Of a DNA stretch of 8,502 nucleotides, positions 5,915 through 8,502 are shown piece after piece; position 1 is the first letter of the stretch; each line of letters starts with the position of its first letter. Below the pieces are notes generated by a model that was not told the DNA's origin, ran no database searches, and saw nothing but the letters and a program-made list of their open reading frames with translations. The translations under genes and the position numbers were made by a program. The stretch comes from Deltaproteobacteria bacterium (GTDB taxonomy: Bacteria; Desulfobacterota; Desulfobulbia; Desulfobulbales; BM004), in assembly GCA_019312985.1 (NCBI GenBank), contig JAFDCC010000092.1, positions 1 through 8,502 of the forward strand, in the 5' to 3' direction.

Positions 5915-6907
5915 TCACCTCTTGATCCGGACATCAGCAAGATCCATCAGCAGCTGCCTCGTATTTTCATAATACAGATTTGCCCCATTTGAAAAGTGCA
6001 GAAGTACATAATTGAGCGCATCGGGCACATACGGGTAGACTTTCTGGATATTTGCGACCCTGTTCCGGAAGATGATGTTCATGTCAGCAGGGGTTATCTT
6101 CTCCAAGAGGGCCGGTTCATCAGCCTGCAGCCGCTGCACGGTGATATCCCCTCCACCGACGAGAAAAATCAGGATGTTTCCCAAGCCGAACAGGTCGTAG
6201 CCGAACATGCTCGCCGGATGATGGTAGTCATAGTCAAAATCTATCCAACGGTAGTCGCCGGTATTCCGGTCCTGCAGGATGTGGTCGCGGCGGATGTCCC
6301 CATGTTTCTGGCCGTGGTCGTGGAGAAACTGTATGGCCTCTGTCATTTCAGCATACACCGCGAGATAGCCGGGCAGCTGTTCGTAAAAATATTGCTCATG
6401 GCTGGCAGCCTGCCGGTGAACAAGCTCGTCGAGCCGTTTTCCCTGGATAAAATCAAGAACCCTGACAATGTTGCCCGCCTTGTCTGCAACGGCCCTGCCC
6501 TGCATGAAGTTTTTGTGCCCTGCCGCCAACTCCAGGATGGCCGCCTCTTTTCGGGGGCTGCGGACGCACTTGAATACCATGCCCCCGACGCGTGCATCTA
6601 TCTCCTCGTGAAACACGAGCTTGATGATCATCGGTTTGCTTTTTTTCAGATCAATGGCCTTCCTGACCCAGTACTTGGGTTCATCATCAAGGCCGAACCT
6701 CCCCTCCCGAGTGTAGTTGCGCATCAGGTAGGGAACGTTTTCCAGCAGGACGACGTCATTATAATCGACCCGGAAAAAGTCGGTCGTATCGGTGATGACC
6801 TTGAAACGCCCGGGGACATTGTCCGGCCCCAGGTAAGCCGCGATCATCTCCTGCAGCTCCCGAAAGGAATAGGCCGGTTCCGTCCCCGCTTTCGCCTGCT
6901 TTTCCAT
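5915..6907 (-). CDS. Atypical protein-kinase-fold protein (Ser/Thr kinase or APH-like)
   Basis: A 330-residue soluble protein with the skeleton of the protein-kinase/aminoglycoside-phosphotransferase fold: a candidate ATP-anchoring lysine in MIIKLVF (K96), a candidate helix-C glutamate (E121, in RKEAAILELA), the catalytic loop KHGDIRRDHIL with H202-G203-D204, and the metal-binding segment WIDFDYDY with D223/D225. The catalytic loop has His209 where kinases and APH enzymes usually have a metal-binding Asn (HxDxxxxN). No Gly-rich loop is obvious in the N-terminal part, although GGM near 108-110 lies between the lysine and the glutamate. The substrate is unknown; it could phosphorylate a protein or small molecule, or be a pseudokinase. 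Start: ATG at 6907 lacks a Shine-Dalgarno; the longer in-frame option at 7006 begins inside the sat terminator, so I reject it. First gene of the five-gene run, 30 nt ahead of the universal stress protein gene. Confidence 0.76.
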   Translation of the reverse strand: MEKQAKAGTEPAYSFRELQEMIAAYLGPDNVPGRFKVITDTTDFFRVDYNDVVLLENVPYLMRNYTREGRFGLDDEPKYWVRKAIDLKKSKPMIIKLVFHEEIDARVGGMVFKCVRSPRKEAAILELAAGHKNFMQGRAVADKAGNIVRVLDFIQGKRLDELVHRQAASHEQYFYEQLPGYLAVYAEMTEAIQFLHDHGQKHGDIRRDHILQDRNTGDYRWIDFDYDYHHPASMFGYDLFGLGNILIFLVGGGDITVQRLQADEPALLEKITPADMNIIFRNRVANIQKVYPYVPDALNYVLLHFSNGANLYYENTRQLLMDLADVRIKR

Positions 6908-6913
6908 GATGTT

Positions 6914-6942
6914 TTTGTAGCACAATTCGGCGCCAAGAACAA
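6914..6942 (-). promoter_or_regulatory. Possible promoter for the kinase-aroB gene run (weak)
   Basis: On the minus strand TTGTTC (6937-6942) and TACAAA (6914-6919) are separated by 17 nt, each matching 4 of 6 sigma70 consensus bases. The predicted transcription start would fall at or next to the ATG at 6907, giving a leaderless mRNA; this would fit the absence of a Shine-Dalgarno there. Something must start transcription between the sat terminator and this gene unless read-through supplies it. The match is weak and could be chance. Confidence 0.27.
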
Positions 6943-6989
6943 TGCAAGCCTGAACCGGCCCACCGCTTCCGATCCAAACCCTGCCCGAT

Positions 6990-7022
6990 AAAAAAAAGGG
7001 AGACACCTTACGGCATCTCCCC
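6990..7022 (-). terminator. Rho-independent terminator of sat
   Basis: Read on the minus strand: GGGAGAUGCC, a GUAA tetraloop, GGUGUCUCCC, then a run of U (7-8). The ten-pair stem includes two G-U wobbles, and the loop is of the stable GNRA type. It begins about 27 nt after the sat stop codon at 7049-7051. This is a textbook intrinsic terminator and separates sat from the downstream kinase-aroB gene run. Confidence 0.93.
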
Positions 7023-7048
7023 TGGTAGCAAGCTGGTTCAGAGAATGA

Positions 7049-8332
7049 CTACTTGATCGATTCCCCGGAAGCTGCTTTCTGCATTTTAACCTCAACCTTG
7101 TCGGTCAATCCCTCGTAATATTCACGAAGGATGACGAGAACCTCGTCGCGGCCGAAATGATCCGGGATGTCGGCTCCCTCGGAGAGGGCCTTGCGCAGCT
7201 TGGTGCCGGAAAGGATTACCCGGTCTTCCTTTTTGTGGTTGCAGGTCCGCAGGGAAGCCATGCCGTCACACTTGTAGCAGTAAAATGTCCAGTCGATCTT
7301 CAGCGGCTGGCAGAGAAGCGCCTTGCCATGTCCCTCCGGCCGGGGAATGGTGTCAAAGATATCCTGGGCCTCGAACATGCCGTAAAAGTCACCGACGCCG
7401 GCATGGTCACGGCCGATGAGCATGCGGTTGACACCGTAGTTCTGGCGGAAGGTTGCGTGGAGCAGGCCCTCACGGGGGCCGGCGTAGCGCATGTCAAGCG
7501 GGTAGCCGCCCTGGATGACGTTATCCTTGCAGAAATAATGTTCGATGAGGGTGTCAATGCACCTGACGCGGACATCTGCCGGAATATCCCCCGGCTTCAG
7601 GGAGCCGACGAGGGAGTGGATGAAAACGCCGTCACATACCTCGACCGCGATCTTGGCAAGATATTCGTGGGAGCGGTGCATGGGGTTTCTCAGCTGCAGG
7701 GCCGCGACCTTGCTCCAGCCTTTCTCGTCGAACTTGGCGCGGGCCTGTTTCGGGGTCATGTAGACACCGGGGAATTTTTCCGGAAAATCCCCCTCGCTCA
7801 GCACCTTGACGGGACCGGCAAGGTTGAACTCCTTCTGGGCCATGACCATCTGGACGCCCGGGTGATCTTCCAGAGCAACTTCCCAGAACTTCCCGTCAAC
7901 ACTGTCTTCGCCCTTGCCCATGAAAATCTTCTCGCATTCCCAGCGTTTGTCGGCCTCGGTCATCTCGTATTTTTCCGTGACCTTCATCGTTGCCATGATA
8001 ACACCGGCGCTGTTCTCCAGGGCAATCTCGTCACCGGTGGTAATGACCGCGGCATCTTCCTTGGAACAGGAAAGGGTTACCGGCACCGGCCAGAATGTTC
8101 CGTCCGATATCTGCATATTCTCGCAGACGCCCTTCCAGTCAGCCCTGTTCATGAAACCGTTCAGGGGGCTGAAGCCGCCGATGCCCATCATGATAAGATC
8201 GCCGTTCTCACGTCCGGAGATGGAAATCTTTTTCAGTTTCGCCGCCTTTTCAATCTCCGCCTCGAGCTCTGAGCCGTGCAGCAGGCAGCAGACCAAGCCT
8301 TTTCCGCCATGTGGTGGTACCAGTTTCGACAT
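7049..8332 (-). CDS. sat: Sulfate adenylyltransferase (ATP sulfurylase), dissimilatory type
   Basis: Activates sulfate with ATP to adenosine 5'-phosphosulfate and pyrophosphate, the entry step of sulfate reduction; in sulfur oxidisers and disproportionators it runs in reverse. The 427-residue length fits the homo-oligomeric prokaryotic Sat, without an APS-kinase domain. Key motifs are [13 protein letters not shown] (QxRNPxHxxHE, residues 211-223, which binds ATP and sulfate), [13 protein letters not shown] (306-318), and a metal-binding cluster C352-x2-C355-x8-C364-x-H366 in the [16 protein letters not shown] segment, as known for zinc-containing ATP sulfurylases of sulfate reducers and some archaea and sulfur oxidisers. 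The ATG at 8332 has AAGGAGAAG 6-8 nt upstream. It has its own promoter and terminator, so it is probably transcribed alone; aprAB and qmo genes are not in the window. All catalytic residues look intact. Confidence 0.98.
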   Translation of the reverse strand: MSKLVPPHGGKGLVCCLLHGSELEAEIEKAAKLKKISISGRENGDLIMMGIGGFSPLNGFMNRADWKGVCENMQISDGTFWPVPVTLSCSKEDAAVITTGDEIALENSAGVIMATMKVTEKYEMTEADKRWECEKIFMGKGEDSVDGKFWEVALEDHPGVQMVMAQKEFNLAGPVKVLSEGDFPEKFPGVYMTPKQARAKFDEKGWSKVAALQLRNPMHRSHEYLAKIAVEVCDGVFIHSLVGSLKPGDIPADVRVRCIDTLIEHYFCKDNVIQGGYPLDMRYAGPREGLLHATFRQNYGVNRMLIGRDHAGVGDFYGMFEAQDIFDTIPRPEGHGKALLCQPLKIDWTFYCYKCDGMASLRTCNHKKEDRVILSGTKLRKALSEGADIPDHFGRDEVLVILREYYEGLTDKVEVKMQKAASGESIK

Positions 8333-8412
8333 AATTCTTCTCCTTTATCAGTGAGTTAGAAGGATAAATATGGGCAGGGAACAAACTGAACCCTGATTCA
8401 TTTTCGCGACCA

Positions 8413-8441
8413 ACCATATTAAGAGGTGCACCGGTTGTCAA
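8413..8441 (-). promoter_or_regulatory. Sigma70-type promoter of sat
   Basis: On the minus strand a perfect -35 TTGACA (8436-8441) is followed after exactly 17 nt by the -10 TATGGT (8413-8418). The expected transcription start is near 8406, giving a leader of about 74 nt that ends in the strong ribosome binding site AAGGAG before the ATG at 8332. This is the only near-consensus promoter I find in the window, in keeping with the high expression expected of sat in a sulfate reducer. Confidence 0.78.
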
Positions 8442-8464
8442 GGAAAAAAGTAGTAACGTGACAA
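8435..8464. promoter_or_regulatory. Inverted repeat over the sat -35 region (possible operator)
   Basis: TTGTCA at 8435-8440 and TGACAA at 8459-8464 are perfect inverted 6-mers with 18 nt between them. One arm overlaps the -35 box and the other lies upstream of it. Half-sites of TTGTNA type recall Rex and HcpR/CRP-type operators known in sulfate reducers, but the spacing here is longer than their usual palindromes, so no regulator is assigned. It may be chance. Confidence 0.3.
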
Positions 8465-8502
8465 GAGCGCTGCAGAAGAATCCTTTCACGCCTCAGGCAA
8501 AA

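Noticed and set aside
5996..6991. Long plus-strand open frame (331 codons) antisense to the kinase-fold gene
   Set aside because: The minus frame carries kinase motifs; the plus frame is an uncharacterised mirror with no family features.
6908..7006. Longer start for the kinase-fold protein
   Set aside because: It begins inside the sat terminator hairpin and adds residues with no kinase similarity.
7157..8272. Long plus-strand open frame (371 codons) antisense to sat
   Set aside because: It lies entirely opposite a clear sat gene, has no recognisable domain, and long antisense frames are common in GC-rich coding DNA.
8250..8489. Minus-strand open frame with a signal-peptide-like start (GTG at 8489)
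   Set aside because: Its beginning contains the -35 and -10 boxes of sat, it overlaps the sat start in another frame, and it has no good ribosome binding site.
1..8502. CRISPR array, tRNA, rRNA, phage defence or toxin-antitoxin system
   Set aside because: No regularly spaced repeats, no tRNA- or rRNA-like sequence and no protein with such domains was found on either strand.

Overview
The window reads as part of the chromosome of a sulfate-metabolising bacterium, most likely a Desulfobacterota (Desulfobulbales-like) sulfate reducer. The main pointers are a prokaryotic, zinc-motif-carrying ATP sulfurylase (sat) with its own strong promoter and terminator, and the general character of the neighbouring proteins. 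The lineage is an inference; no rRNA or other lineage marker is present. All confidently called genes lie on the minus strand, so they are read from the right end to the left.

Right block (about 2800-8502, moderately high GC). sat comes first, with a consensus-like sigma70 promoter (8413-8441), a good Shine-Dalgarno and a stable hairpin/U-tract terminator (6990-7022), so it looks monocistronic. After the terminator comes a tight run of five genes: an atypical protein-kinase-fold protein, a UspA-type universal stress protein, 3-dehydroquinate synthase (aroB), a stand-alone RibD C-terminal-type reductase, and an unusual PP-loop ATPase with two CxxC pairs. Gaps are 47 nt or less, and the reductase start abuts or overlaps the end of aroB, so this is probably one transcription unit mixing signalling, stress, shikimate and pterin/flavin-type metabolism with a putative sulfur-transfer or nucleotide-activating enzyme.

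Left block (1 to about 2500, clearly AT-richer, about 40% GC in lines sampled by eye). It holds a crotonase-fold enoyl-CoA hydratase, a short TfoX N-terminal-domain protein and a DacZ-like diadenylate cyclase (pyruvate-kinase-C-terminal-like domain plus DAC domain). These genes are more widely spaced, with weak ribosome binding sites, and form no obvious pathway.

The junction (2460-2798) has no intact gene. It contains what I read as a short, frameshifted, plus-strand relic of an IS1595/IS1016-type transposase N-terminus. The change in base composition coincides with this relic, which suggests an old insertion or recombination boundary. No CRISPR array, tRNA, rRNA or intact mobile element is visible.

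The most interesting items are the composition boundary with its transposase scar, the TtcA-like but divergent PP-loop protein, the kinase-fold protein whose catalytic loop carries His where Asn is expected, and the DacZ-type cyclase, an architecture best described from archaea.
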